Shown: positions 25,252 through 34,393, counted from the stretch's first letter. The stretch: 64,000 nt of DNA from Paenibacillus sp. FSL K6-3182 (GCF_037976325.1 NZ_CP150265.1:758001-822000); one strand, 5' to 3'. Notes: generated by a model from the letters alone, not told the origin. Made by a program: numbers and translations.

Positions 25252-26961
25252 ATGAATGATATTGATGTAGTCCGCAGGCAGCTTGAGCGGGAGAAGAAGG
25301 CTCGCCAAGCTGCCGAGAAGATTGCCGAGGAAAAAACTCGTGAGATCTATTATGTTAACCAAGAGCTGAGGCAATTAAATGATCAGCTGGAGGTGCTTGT
25401 GAAAGAACGGACGCTTGAGCTGTCCAAAGCCCGCGATGAAGCAGTGGAAGCCAGTCAAATCAAAAGCCAATTTCTTGCGAGCATGAGCCATGAATTGCGG
25501 ACTCCTCTGAACGCAATTATCGGTTATAGCGAAATGCTGAAGGAAGACATGGAAGAGATGGGCGAACCTGCTCTGGCCGATGATCTTAACAAGATTAATA
25601 ATGCCGGCAGGCATTTGCTCACACTCATAAACGATATACTCGACTTGTCCAAAATCGAAGCAGGCAAAATGGAATTGTACTTGGAACAATGTGATATTCC
25701 GAGCATTATTCATGACATTGTAACGACCGTACATCCGCTAATGGAAGTGAATAAGAACCAGATCAAGGTAGAATGCACGGAAGGCTCGATCAAAACCGAC
25801 ATAACAAAGCTCCGTCAAATCCTATTTAATTTGCTCAGCAACGCAAGCAAGTTCACGAAGGATGGAACAGTAACGCTGCAAGTGGAATTTGAGAGTGAGG
25901 CGGGACTGCCTGGCATTGTATTCCGGGTACAAGATACTGGCATCGGGATGACTGCGGAGCAGATGGATCAAATTTTCCAAGCGTTTAAACAAGCGGATTC
26001 GTCGACAACCAAAAAATATGGCGGTACCGGCTTGGGGCTCGCCATTAGCCAAAGCCTATGCTATATGATGGGAGGCAACATCAGCGCGAGCAGCATAGTA
26101 GGGGAAGGTACTACTTTCACTATCTGGCTTCCCTTGCTGGAGAATGCAGATTCTGAACAACTAAGCGCTTTAATACATAGTGATGAAAGCTTTCCCATGG
26201 AAGGGGCTAGAACGATTCTCGTCATCGACGATGATCCAGCTATGCTTCGGCTAATGCAGTATTATTTGGGGAATGAGGAGTGGAACGTACAGCTGGCCCC
26301 ATCCGGGCAAGAGGGTGTCCGCTTAGCGAAGACGTTGAAGCCAGCCGTCATTGCGCTTGATGTGCTCATGCCCGGAATGGACGGTTGGAACGTACTGGCA
26401 GCACTCAAGAATGATTCTGAGCTTGCGCATATTCCTGTTGTAATGATTTCCATGATGGACGAGCAGCATTTGGCTTATGCGCTTGGCGCGTCGGAATTTC
26501 TAACCAAGCCGATTTATCGGGAGCGATTGATCTCCACATTAGATAAGTATATACCTGAGCGCCAGTCGCATTCTGTGCTGGTCATCGAAGACGATGCGGT
26601 GACAAGTGACATGATGACAAAGCTGCTGAAGCGGGAAGGCTACCGCGTGACAAGGGCCGGCAATGGGCATCACGCACTGCAGCGCATGCAAGAGGAAGCG
26701 CCTCATTTAATTTTATTAGATCTCATGATGCCGGAAATGGATGGCTTTGAGTTTGTTGCGGCGATGCGTGAGCATGAGGAATGGCGAGCGATCCCGGTTG
26801 TCGTTGTGACAGCAAAGAGCATAACGGAAGAAGATAGACGGAGGCTTAATGGCTGTGTAGAGAACATCGTGCAAAAGGGGCATCTGGATCGCAAGGCACT
26901 CTTGCATGAGGTACGCCATTTGATTTCGCTCTCGCTTGCAGAGGGGGGAGAACATGTATAA
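25252..26961 (+). CDS. Soluble hybrid histidine kinase with two receiver domains
   Basis: 569-residue cytoplasmic protein with no membrane segment and no recognisable sensor domain. Order: coiled coil about 5-65; HisKA with His80 ([17 protein letters not shown]); HATPase about 180-300 ([27 protein letters not shown]); receiver 1 about 320-435 (VIDDDP, ALDVLMPGMDG, FLTKPI); receiver 2 about 445-565 (VIEDDA, LLDLMMPEMDG). It is best read as the kinase controlled in trans by the adjacent H-NOX, possibly relaying phosphate to the HD-GYP and single-receiver proteins. GTG 25240 is an alternative start; ATG 25252 is better placed after GGGGTGA. It overlaps the next gene by eight bases. Confidence 0.87.
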   Translation: MNDIDVVRRQLEREKKARQAAEKIAEEKTREIYYVNQELRQLNDQLEVLVKERTLELSKARDEAVEASQIKSQFLASMSHELRTPLNAIIGYSEMLKEDMEEMGEPALADDLNKINNAGRHLLTLINDILDLSKIEAGKMELYLEQCDIPSIIHDIVTTVHPLMEVNKNQIKVECTEGSIKTDITKLRQILFNLLSNASKFTKDGTVTLQVEFESEAGLPGIVFRVQDTGIGMTAEQMDQIFQAFKQADSSTTKKYGGTGLGLAISQSLCYMMGGNISASSIVGEGTTFTIWLPLLENADSEQLSALIHSDESFPMEGARTILVIDDDPAMLRLMQYYLGNEEWNVQLAPSGQEGVRLAKTLKPAVIALDVLMPGMDGWNVLAALKNDSELAHIPVVMISMMDEQHLAYALGASEFLTKPIYRERLISTLDKYIPERQSHSVLVIEDDAVTSDMMTKLLKREGYRVTRAGNGHHALQRMQEEAPHLILLDLMMPEMDGFEFVAAMREHEEWRAIPVVVVTAKSITEEDRRRLNGCVENIVQKGHLDRKALLHEVRHLISLSLAEGGEHV

Positions 26962-27316
26962 AATTTTGTTGGTTGAAGACAACGAGATGAACCGGGATAT
27001 GTTGTCGCGTCGCTTGGTCCGCAAAGGTTATCAAGTGGTCATGGCATCCGATGGCCTGCAAGGGATAGAGATGGCAAAGTCGGAGTCGCCTAATCTCATC
27101 TTGATGGATATGAGCTTGCCCGTCATTGACGGCTGGGACGCTACAAGGGAACTGAAGGCAGCTGAGGGGACCAATCATATTCCGATTATCGCCTTGACTG
27201 CCCATGCGATGGCAAGTGATCGGGATAAAGCCTTTGAAGCGGGATGCGATGATTTTGATACAAAGCCTATCGAATGGAATAGGCTGCTTGAGAAGATTCA
27301 AAGTTTCTTAACATGA
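26954..27316 (+). CDS. Single-domain response regulator (DivK/CheY-like)
   Basis: 120-residue stand-alone receiver. Acidic pocket Glu8-Asp9, phosphoacceptor Asp52 (LMDMSLPVIDG), Thr in ALTAHAM and conserved Lys in TKPIEW are all present, so it can be phosphorylated. It has no output domain and probably serves as a phosphate relay or protein-interaction switch for the hybrid kinase encoded in overlap before it. ATG 26954 follows the very strong GGGGGGAG. It is the last gene of the H-NOX run. Confidence 0.9.
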   Translation: MYKILLVEDNEMNRDMLSRRLVRKGYQVVMASDGLQGIEMAKSESPNLILMDMSLPVIDGWDATRELKAAEGTNHIPIIALTAHAMASDRDKAFEAGCDDFDTKPIEWNRLLEKIQSFLT

Positions 27317-27411
27317 GTGTATCGGCCACTTTAATGATATAAAGCTCTTGTTGGATAGTTTAAGCTGATGAGGGTTCGTGCGTGCAAATTATAATTGAGG
27401 AAGTGTACGTT

Positions 27412-28269
27412 ATGAAAGTATGGTGGCTTGATTATCATCCGGCATTTAACTCGGCAAGTTATGTGAATTACGATGACTACGCAAATATGAGGAAGCTATT
27501 TAAAGAGTGCAAATCAGTTGCAAGTAATTGGACGGCACTGCGTGTTTCCATTGAGGATAGGAATAAACCTTCTGATTTTATGTATAGAACTGGAGGCTCA
27601 CTCATCGTTAGCGCCAGAGCCAAAGATTTAATCTTACAAATACCGAATATTAATGTGGAGTTTTTACCCCTCATTTCAGATTCTGAGCTTTATGTCCTAA
27701 ATGTACTTACCGCTTTAGATTGTGTTGACCCAGACCAGTCGCTAGAAAAAAGAATAGATGGGTCAGGCAGATTAATAGGGTATGAACAATTTGCTTTCCG
27801 TCAAGAAGTAGTGGAAGGCCATGATATTTTTAGGGTGAGGTTACATGAAGGTGATCATATACTCGACGAGATCTATGTATCGGATAAACTTAAACAAATA
27901 ATTGAGGAAAAGTTAATTGGATTTCAGCTTATTGAGATATGGGATTCAAACTTCTCGTGGAAGCAAAAAGAGGAAAAGTATTCATCGATGTGCGAAGAAG
28001 TGGACAGGTCTTTAGTTGAGACGTTCGAATTCAATAGAGCAATCAAATATATAAAAAGCAACAAGGGGAAACAAGCTTATAGTGGAAATTGGTCACTAAA
28101 GGTTGACGAGAAAGATGAGATTTTATTAGGTGATTTATTATTAGATGGTACATATAGCTGGATGAATCCAATCTACTATCCACCAATCATTTTAGGGCTC
28201 GTATGGGGGATAAAAGAAAAGAGAAAATCATTAGTCAGTAGACTCAAAGATGGATTTTCTTTCAATTAA
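27412..28269 (+). CDS. Imm11-like (DUF1629) orphan immunity-type protein
   Basis: 285-residue soluble protein resembling the Imm11/DUF1629 family of toxin-immunity proteins. Recognisable parts are the MKVWWLDY start, VEFLPLISDSELYVLNVLTALDCVD around residue 85-110, and the IYVSDKLKQIIEEKLIGFQLIEIWD segment near 160-185. No toxin gene is adjacent, and the C-terminal third is unlike what I recall of the family. The gene is visibly more AT-rich than its neighbours, and with the repeats downstream this hints at acquisition. ATG 27412 was chosen over an upstream in-frame GTG at 27382 because of the GAGGAAG before it. Confidence 0.6.
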   Translation: MKVWWLDYHPAFNSASYVNYDDYANMRKLFKECKSVASNWTALRVSIEDRNKPSDFMYRTGGSLIVSARAKDLILQIPNINVEFLPLISDSELYVLNVLTALDCVDPDQSLEKRIDGSGRLIGYEQFAFRQEVVEGHDIFRVRLHEGDHILDEIYVSDKLKQIIEEKLIGFQLIEIWDSNFSWKQKEEKYSSMCEEVDRSLVETFEFNRAIKYIKSNKGKQAYSGNWSLKVDEKDEILLGDLLLDGTYSWMNPIYYPPIILGLVWGIKEKRKSLVSRLKDGFSFN

Positions 28270-28310
28270 CAGCCCCTACATAATGTAAACGGAATAAGAT
28301 GATCAGACTT

Positions 28311-28460
28311 AAATCTATTATCTAGATCTATTTTTGCGAGTAATACTCATTTGGCGAAAATAGATCTATATTTTAGATTTATTTTTGTTGAAAAGGCATA
28401 TAAAGTGCTTTTTTACGGGTGCTGAGCAAGCTTAAGTCTATTTTCTAGATCTATTTTCAT
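28311..28460. repeat. Inverted and direct repeats of an AAATCTATTWTCTAGATCTATTTT unit
   Basis: A 27-base arm (28311-28337) and its imperfect reverse complement (28354-28380) flank a 16-base loop that itself contains GAGTAATACTC. A third copy in direct orientation lies at 28434-28460. Each unit carries CTAGATCTATTTT or its near match. This is a non-coding hairpin element of unknown family, possibly a REP- or MITE-like sequence; no open frame is inside it. Confidence 0.7.
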
Positions 28461-28537
28461 TTTTCATTTTCCTAAACTATTCCTTATCCTGTCTTTGCAC
28501 GAAGATGAGTTTCGATTCAAGAATGGAGAAATGAAGA

Positions 28538-28855
28538 TTGAAAAAATTCAGCTTAAGAATCTTACCTTGTATTGCAGGCTTGATCCCCTCTATATTATTA
28601 GTAAATATACTGATCAAACTATACCCGTTTACAGGACTAGGAAGAATAATCGCAGTCCCACTGATTTTTTTGATTAATAGTGGCATTATCATAACAGTAC
28701 TAACCGTAACAATAAAAGCTGAATTGAGCAAAAAAATAAAATTCTATATATGGTTAACGACTATAATCCTAACTTCATTTATTTGTTTATTACTATATCC
28801 TCAAAAAATAGGACCTCACGTTATGATTCAAATATGGAAGGATTTTATACAGTAA
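28538..28855 (+). CDS. Small hydrophobic protein of unknown function, about three membrane segments
   Basis: 105-residue protein with a basic start and hydrophobic stretches at about 8-27, 34-58 and 67-87. No family is recognised. Start TTG 28538 has GGAGAAATG upstream at loose spacing. The gene is AT-rich like the Imm11-like gene before it, and it ends ten bases from the convergent regulator gene. Its reality is supported mainly by length and a clear membrane pattern. Confidence 0.5.
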   Translation: MKKFSLRILPCIAGLIPSILLVNILIKLYPFTGLGRIIAVPLIFLINSGIIITVLTVTIKAELSKKIKFYIWLTTIILTSFICLLLYPQKIGPHVMIQIWKDFIQ

Positions 28856-28864
28856 TCGTCAGTG

Positions 28865-30466
28865 TTACTGTTTGAGACCATTTTGCATTTTCCTAAACTC
28901 ATTAGGCGTGCAGCCGATCTCCTGCTTGAACAGCTTGGTAAAATAAGAGTAGTTCGTGTATCCGGTTTTGCTGGCGATTGTATTAACCGATAACTGTGTG
29001 GTTTCGAGCAAATGCTTGGCGGCCTTGATGCGCACTTGAATAATATAATTCCCTAATGAAATGCCCGTTTCTTTCTTAAACAATCGAGCCAAATAATCAG
29101 GATTAAGATAGACGGTTTCCGCCAGGCTCGTTCTGGACAGCTCATCTCCGCAATGGCTGTGAATATGCTGCTTGATTTCTTCTACGACGGACTTGGGCTG
29201 CTCCGTAAAATTCCGGTACTCTGTCGCCGTATTCACCAGATATTGAAGATAGTTTTCCATATCCTCAATGGAGTTCAACGATTGCATAAACATTTGGTCA
29301 TTGGTTCTTCCCGTATACATTTTATGTGCTTGAATTTCTTTACTCTTGAGATACGCATAAACAAGCTGAACGATATCCAGCCGAAACAAACTCAGCACAG
29401 AAGCATTCAGCATTTGCTTATGGGTGATATTGTGCAAATATGAACTCGTTTCCGCAAGGAAGGAGCTAGGATTATTTTGCTCCAGCAGCTGCTCCAAAAG
29501 CATTAAGTTAGGCGGTATATAAGAAGTTTCTTGCTGATTGAAATGCTCCAGCAAAAAGGTTTGATTGCGATATTTAATGATCTTCTCATTCATGCTAAGC
29601 AAATCCTTCATGACGTGATGGATGGCCTCCAGTTTTCCGGTGCTTGCTATATTGCAGCTTGCATCACATTTGAGAAATGTACTTGCTCTTTGAATGAAGG
29701 TAGCGCAAATGCTTTCAATGATTCCGCTGTCGGGAATGTCCTTCCATTTCAGTATCGCTATCCAATTGGACTCCTTGAACTCCAATATCGATTCGACTGT
29801 AAAGCGCTTGTTCTGGAACAGCTCATGCAGTACATTCATAAGCGCAAAATCAAATAAATCCTTGTCCTTTTTTTCTAGGCTTTCCTCGTGAGGAAATACA
29901 TGAATAAGGACAGGCAGTACGAGGTCTGTTAAGGCGTAAGGGAGATTCTGCTCAGCAATCAAATAGGAAATGTTGGAGGGGGTAGAATAGGTTGTTTTCC
30001 CCGTCACGAGCTTGCGCCAGAAATGCTCCTGCACGTTTTTCTGATTTTTTTGCCAGTAGTAGCCTTCTTGAACCGCCTTGGCGACGCCTTGCTGTTCGTT
30101 AGCTTTGAAGATGGCTTTCTGAATAATTAGCGTCAGCTTGTCGAATTCAATTGGTTTTAGAAAATAATCAAAGCTTTGCAGCTCGATCGCTTTTTGCGCG
30201 TAGTTGAAATCAGCATAATTGGTCAGAAATATGGTCTGAATATTGTATTTCTCTTCACGAATCCAAGCGAGCAGCTCAAGCCCGCTGCCCTGCGGCATTT
30301 CGATGTCGCAAAGTAAAATGTGAATCGGATGCTGTTTGAGCAACTCCTGCGCGTGGGCGATATTAAAAGCAGTATAGACATGATCAATCGATAATGCCTG
30401 CCAATTCACCTTTTTCTCTAGTGCGGTCACAACAAAATAGTCGTCATCTACAAGCAGTACATTCAT
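28865..30466 (-). CDS. YesN-type AraC response regulator (module 2)
   Basis: 533-residue regulator. Receiver about 1-122 with Asp7-Asp8-Asp9, phosphoacceptor Asp54 (LLCDIEMP) and Lys in FLKPIEF. A middle region of unknown fold follows, then an AraC domain about 430-530 with two helix-turn-helices (LSRTSLAETVYLNPDYLARLFK and VNTIASKTGYTNYSYFTKLFK). It forms a kinase-regulator pair with the upstream gene, 15 bases apart. The pair is divergent from the LplB-type sugar operon it most likely activates. ATG 30466 has AAAGGAG at a good distance. Confidence 0.9.
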   Translation of the reverse strand: MNVLLVDDDYFVVTALEKKVNWQALSIDHVYTAFNIAHAQELLKQHPIHILLCDIEMPQGSGLELLAWIREEKYNIQTIFLTNYADFNYAQKAIELQSFDYFLKPIEFDKLTLIIQKAIFKANEQQGVAKAVQEGYYWQKNQKNVQEHFWRKLVTGKTTYSTPSNISYLIAEQNLPYALTDLVLPVLIHVFPHEESLEKKDKDLFDFALMNVLHELFQNKRFTVESILEFKESNWIAILKWKDIPDSGIIESICATFIQRASTFLKCDASCNIASTGKLEAIHHVMKDLLSMNEKIIKYRNQTFLLEHFNQQETSYIPPNLMLLEQLLEQNNPSSFLAETSSYLHNITHKQMLNASVLSLFRLDIVQLVYAYLKSKEIQAHKMYTGRTNDQMFMQSLNSIEDMENYLQYLVNTATEYRNFTEQPKSVVEEIKQHIHSHCGDELSRTSLAETVYLNPDYLARLFKKETGISLGNYIIQVRIKAAKHLLETTQLSVNTIASKTGYTNYSYFTKLFKQEIGCTPNEFRKMQNGLKQ

Positions 30467-30481
30467 TCGTTGTTACTCCTT

Positions 30482-32218
30482 TCACGGTGTATCCTGCGTA
30501 GGATGAGGAAGGTATATCGTCACGCAAGCCCCTCCAGCGTCAATATTGGAAAAATGAATTTTAGCCTTGCGGTGATATAAGTATTCCAAACGTTGTATCG
30601 TGTTCATTATGCCGATGTGATTCCCGTTTGCTTGATCAAGCGGCTGTCCACTTTCAAGCCTTTCCAATATATCCGGGTCAAACCCAGGGCCGGTATCGGA
30701 TATACGAATAACAGCAACCTCTTCCTCGGATTCCCTCTCCACATCAACATCCAGCCTAATTTGAACCTCATGTACACGCGAGACCGCATATTTCACTGAA
30801 TTTTCGATGAAGGTCTGAAGCACAAGCGGCGGAATTCTCATCTTGCCCGTATCTTGGCCTTGATTAATATGATAGGAGAAGGCATCTCTGTAACGATGTT
30901 TTTGAATTTCCAAATAAATGCGAACATGATCAATCTCATCGTCCAGCTTCACGAAATCTTCCCCATTTTGAAAAATATAACGAAAATAATTGGACGTTGA
31001 AATGGCCATGCTTTGAATTTCCTCGAACATTTGCATTTGAGCCATGCTGTGAATGTTGGTTAAGCAGTTCAAAAAAAAGTGAGGCTTGATCTGCAATTTC
31101 ATATAATCGAGCTGAATCTTTTGTTTTTCAATTTCATGTTCATAAATATCGATTTTGAAAATTCGAATTTGCTCCAGCAGGTTTTTGAACAGCTTATTGG
31201 CATATTCCAGCTCAACGATTTTGTTCATCTTGAGATCGAGCGGTTTGCTGTCTTCATTAAACTGCGTCAGGCTGAATGAAAAGTTTTTGAGCGGTCTTAA
31301 AATCAAAATATTGAAATACACCATGATGCCGCATAGGGCACAGGCAACAATAGCAGCAAGGAGCATAATGAGCAGCTGGGCAATCATAATTTTCTCAAAC
31401 GCGCCAAATTTGATGAACATTTTCACGCCAAAGGTTGCATTTGCAAATGGTTTGCTGACGGTTGTTGTGGTCTGGATCATGCCTAGCAGCGTTTTCTTTT
31501 GCTCGTTGTTACGGACCTCAGTGCCCTTATCCGTCGACAGATTATTGATGACATTGCCTGTATGATCGATTAAGGATACAAACCCGTTGCCCCCAAGATC
31601 CATTTGCTGAAGCGGACCAATCAGTTCATCAGCAGAAATAAGACAAATCAGGTAGCTTTCATGAAACGGCACGATATTAATGATAAAATATTTCGCATTC
31701 AACTGGATAAGCGACCAGTTGGAATAATAGGTTTCAAGCGAATTTTTATCTTGTACATAGGATGCGATTTGTTTTTTTAATGATAAATAATCAGGGTACA
31801 ACACATTGGTTGGTGAGGAATTTAAAAAGTATTTTTGATCTTCTAAATAAATGAAGAAATTATATTTTTTCTCGTAATTTTTTTGGAGCTCGGAGAAACG
31901 CCTGTACAGCTCTGTGTTTGCTTTTATAAATTCGTTATCGGTGGAGCGAAATTGCTTCATCTTTTTTACGTTTTCATCGTTTGCAAGCGTCCAGCCCATG
32001 TATTGATTAATATTGGAGAAATCAAGATTGATTTGATTAATGTACATATTCGCGGTGTTTTGCAAATACCGTGTCGTTTGCTGCTTGACCATGGAAATAG
32101 CGACGATACTAATAATGCAATCCAGTACTAATACAGAGACTAAAATCAATAGCATCACTTTTACGTAGTGCCTAATCGGATAGGATTTGCCGGGTTTGCG
32201 TTTTGTCATAGGTCTCAT
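30482..32218 (-). CDS. YesM-type sensor histidine kinase (module 2)
   Basis: 578-residue membrane kinase. Membrane segments lie at about 18-40 and 276-302, with a Cache-like extracellular sensor between them. The His_kinase motif reads KPHFFLNCLTNIHSM (Phe for the usual Leu in PHFLFN), and the HATPase has the N-box IENSVKYAV and DTGPGFD, then GNHIGIMNTIQRL. It should sense a sugar signal outside the cell for the divergent transporter operon. ATG 32218 is spaced six bases from AGAGG; ATG 32209 is an in-frame alternative. Confidence 0.88.
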   Translation of the reverse strand: MRPMTKRKPGKSYPIRHYVKVMLLILVSVLVLDCIISIVAISMVKQQTTRYLQNTANMYINQINLDFSNINQYMGWTLANDENVKKMKQFRSTDNEFIKANTELYRRFSELQKNYEKKYNFFIYLEDQKYFLNSSPTNVLYPDYLSLKKQIASYVQDKNSLETYYSNWSLIQLNAKYFIINIVPFHESYLICLISADELIGPLQQMDLGGNGFVSLIDHTGNVINNLSTDKGTEVRNNEQKKTLLGMIQTTTTVSKPFANATFGVKMFIKFGAFEKIMIAQLLIMLLAAIVACALCGIMVYFNILILRPLKNFSFSLTQFNEDSKPLDLKMNKIVELEYANKLFKNLLEQIRIFKIDIYEHEIEKQKIQLDYMKLQIKPHFFLNCLTNIHSMAQMQMFEEIQSMAISTSNYFRYIFQNGEDFVKLDDEIDHVRIYLEIQKHRYRDAFSYHINQGQDTGKMRIPPLVLQTFIENSVKYAVSRVHEVQIRLDVDVERESEEEVAVIRISDTGPGFDPDILERLESGQPLDQANGNHIGIMNTIQRLEYLYHRKAKIHFSNIDAGGACVTIYLPHPTQDTP

Positions 32219-32530
32219 TAGCTTCCTCTCTTTTCGGGCTTTCTGTCTGCTAGTAAAACCAATTATAATGCAAACGCAGTAGAATGAGAGGCGGGTCTAG
32301 CCCGTTTTCACATGAAAGTCCGAAAAAAACGCAAGAAAGTCTGGATAGTGTCAGTCTTTTTTTAATTTCTAGCATCCTGCTGCCAAACCGTTAGATGAAT
32401 GGGATGAAAAGTCCGAATAGCGATTTAGAATAGTCCGAATTGTTCTCAAAGCAGCCTTTATAATAAAGAGGCAAGAGAGAGTTTGACGAAACAACATGGA
32501 CGCAGACGAATGAAGGATGGGGGAATTTCA
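32219..32530. promoter_or_regulatory. Divergent control region of module 2 with AGTCCGAAT direct repeats
   Basis: AGTCCGAAT occurs at 32410-32418 and again at 32432-32440, exactly 22 bases (two helical turns) apart. AGTCCGAAA occurs at 32317-32325. A perfect -10 TATAAT lies at 32459-32464, but the -35 position is poor. This arrangement is typical of an AraC-type activator binding direct repeats that abut the -35. The divergent YesN-type regulator is the natural candidate. Confidence 0.6.
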
Positions 32531-33460
32531 TTGAAGACCAGCCAATTAAACATGAATATGCAGCAAACGATTGGCCGGATAAGAAAGAATTGGGGCTTGT
32601 ATGTTTTGCTGCTGCCTGCAGTTGTGCTGCTTCTGCTTTTTTCTTATAAGCCGATGTATGGGGTGCTGATTGCTTTTAAAGATTACAGTCCCGCTCTCGG
32701 AATTATGGACAGTCCTTGGGCAGGGTTCAAGTACTTTGAGAAGTTTTTCAACTCCTATCAATTTTCCAGCACAATTAAAAACACGTTGATTATTAGCTTC
32801 TATAGCATAGCTACTTTTCCAATACCGATTATGCTCGCGCTGATGATTAATCAAATGCGAGTGAACCGGTTTAAGCAAGTATTTCAGACGGTAACCTATA
32901 TGCCGCATTTTATTTCTACCGTTGTAATGGTGGGTCTGATCCTCATTTTATCCTCACCGAGCACCGGGCTAATAGGCAATATCTTTCGTTTGTTTGGGGC
33001 TGAGGCTCCTAACTTGATGGGCTCAGCGGAATGGTTTACCAGCGTTTACGTATGGACAGATGTTTGGCAGCATGCTGGCTGGGACAGCATTATCTTCATT
33101 GCGGCGTTATCCGCTGTTGATCCAAGCCTTTATGAAGCAGCGAAGGTGGATGGGGCAAGCCGCTGGCAAAGAATACGTTTCATTGATATTCCGATGCTGC
33201 TCCCAACGGCCATCACATTGCTGATCCTTCGAATTGGCGGACTGCTCGGTGTCGGATTTGAAAAGGTTTATTTGATGCAAAATAATTTGAACATTTCCTC
33301 CAGCGAGGTTATTGCTACCTATGTATATAAAATCGGGATGCTAAGCAGCCAGTACAGCTTCTCCTCGGCGATCAATCTGTTTAATACGATCATTAGCTTT
33401 ATATTACTGATTCTAGTTAATCAGGCAGCCAAAAAATACAGCGAAAACAGCCTGTGGTAA
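32531..33460 (+). CDS. LplB-type sugar ABC transporter permease (module 2)
   Basis: 309-residue permease of the LplB family (CUT1). Six membrane segments, LYVLLLPAVVLLLLFSYKP at the start, YGVLIAFKDYSP, and an EAA loop (VDPSLYEAAKVDGASRWQRIRFI) near 195-217. The start is assigned to TTG 32531, where GGATGGGGG stands seven bases upstream; in-frame TTG 32483 and ATG 32510 give longer N-termini. It is the first gene of a five-gene operon with no ATPase. The family imports oligosaccharides or modified sugars released from plant or microbial polysaccharides. Confidence 0.88.
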   Translation: MKTSQLNMNMQQTIGRIRKNWGLYVLLLPAVVLLLLFSYKPMYGVLIAFKDYSPALGIMDSPWAGFKYFEKFFNSYQFSSTIKNTLIISFYSIATFPIPIMLALMINQMRVNRFKQVFQTVTYMPHFISTVVMVGLILILSSPSTGLIGNIFRLFGAEAPNLMGSAEWFTSVYVWTDVWQHAGWDSIIFIAALSAVDPSLYEAAKVDGASRWQRIRFIDIPMLLPTAITLLILRIGGLLGVGFEKVYLMQNNLNISSSEVIATYVYKIGMLSSQYSFSSAINLFNTIISFILLILVNQAAKKYSENSLW

Positions 33461-33478
33461 CAGAAAGGAAGGATACGG

Positions 33479-34393
33479 ATGAGCACAATGGAAACCGCAG
33501 CACAACAGGCTTTGCATAAACAAAAAAGGCGTTCCTTCGACGCCATGGAATGGTTGCTATATTTGTTTGCGATTGTGATGCTGATTCTAATCGTTTATCC
33601 GATTTATTTTATCGTCATCGCATCATTCAGTGATCCTGCCGCCGTCGCTAACGGTCAAATGTGGGTTTTGCCAAAAGGCTTTACGCTCGATGGCTATAAG
33701 GAATTATTGAATCATTCTAACATATGGATTGGCTACCGAAATACGCTCCTGTATACCGTAATAGGGACGATCATTAGCTTGGCGATCAATGTTTCGGCAG
33801 CCTATGCGCTTTCCAGAAAAGATCTTGTAGGCCGCAAGAGCATCAATATATTTTTTATATTCACGATGTTTTTTAATGGTGGTCTCATTCCTACATTTTT
33901 GACGATCCGCGACTTTCATTTGTATGATACTTTTCTAGTTATGGTACTGCCTTTCTCTGTTGCCGTGTTTAATATCATTGTGGCACGTACGTTTTTCCAG
34001 TCCAGCATTCCCGGCGATTTGTGGGAAGCCGCGCAGCTTGATGGCTGCGGCAACCTGAAGTATTATGTGCAAATCGTGCTGCCGCTGTCAAAAGCCATTT
34101 TGTCTGTTTTGGCCTTATGGACGGCGGTCGGCTACTGGAATTCCTATTTTAATGCACTCATTTACTTAAAGGATCAGGATTTGTATCCCTTGCAGCTTGT
34201 GCTTAGGAACATATTAATTACGAACCAAATGCAGTCAAGCATGGGAACAGGCGAAGCGGCGCTTATTGCCCTGCGACTAGCGAACCTAATGCGCTATTCG
34301 GTTATTATCGTCTCGACGCTTCCAATCATGTGTATGTATCCATTCGTTCAAAAGTATTTCAATCAGGGGGTGATGATTGGCGCTGTGAAGTAA
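33479..34393 (+). CDS. YtcP-type sugar ABC transporter permease (module 2)
   Basis: 304-residue partner permease, YtcP/LplC class, with six membrane segments. It has the typical FSDPAAVANGQMWVLPKGFTLDGY segment split between N-terminal and first periplasm-facing loop, and an EAA loop (IPGDLWEAAQLDGCGNLKYYVQI) near 178-200. The C-terminal QGVMIGAVKG is characteristic. AAGGAAGGA precedes ATG 33479, which lies 18 bases after the lplB-type stop. Confidence 0.9.
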   Translation: MSTMETAAQQALHKQKRRSFDAMEWLLYLFAIVMLILIVYPIYFIVIASFSDPAAVANGQMWVLPKGFTLDGYKELLNHSNIWIGYRNTLLYTVIGTIISLAINVSAAYALSRKDLVGRKSINIFFIFTMFFNGGLIPTFLTIRDFHLYDTFLVMVLPFSVAVFNIIVARTFFQSSIPGDLWEAAQLDGCGNLKYYVQIVLPLSKAILSVLALWTAVGYWNSYFNALIYLKDQDLYPLQLVLRNILITNQMQSSMGTGEAALIALRLANLMRYSVIIVSTLPIMCMYPFVQKYFNQGVMIGAVK

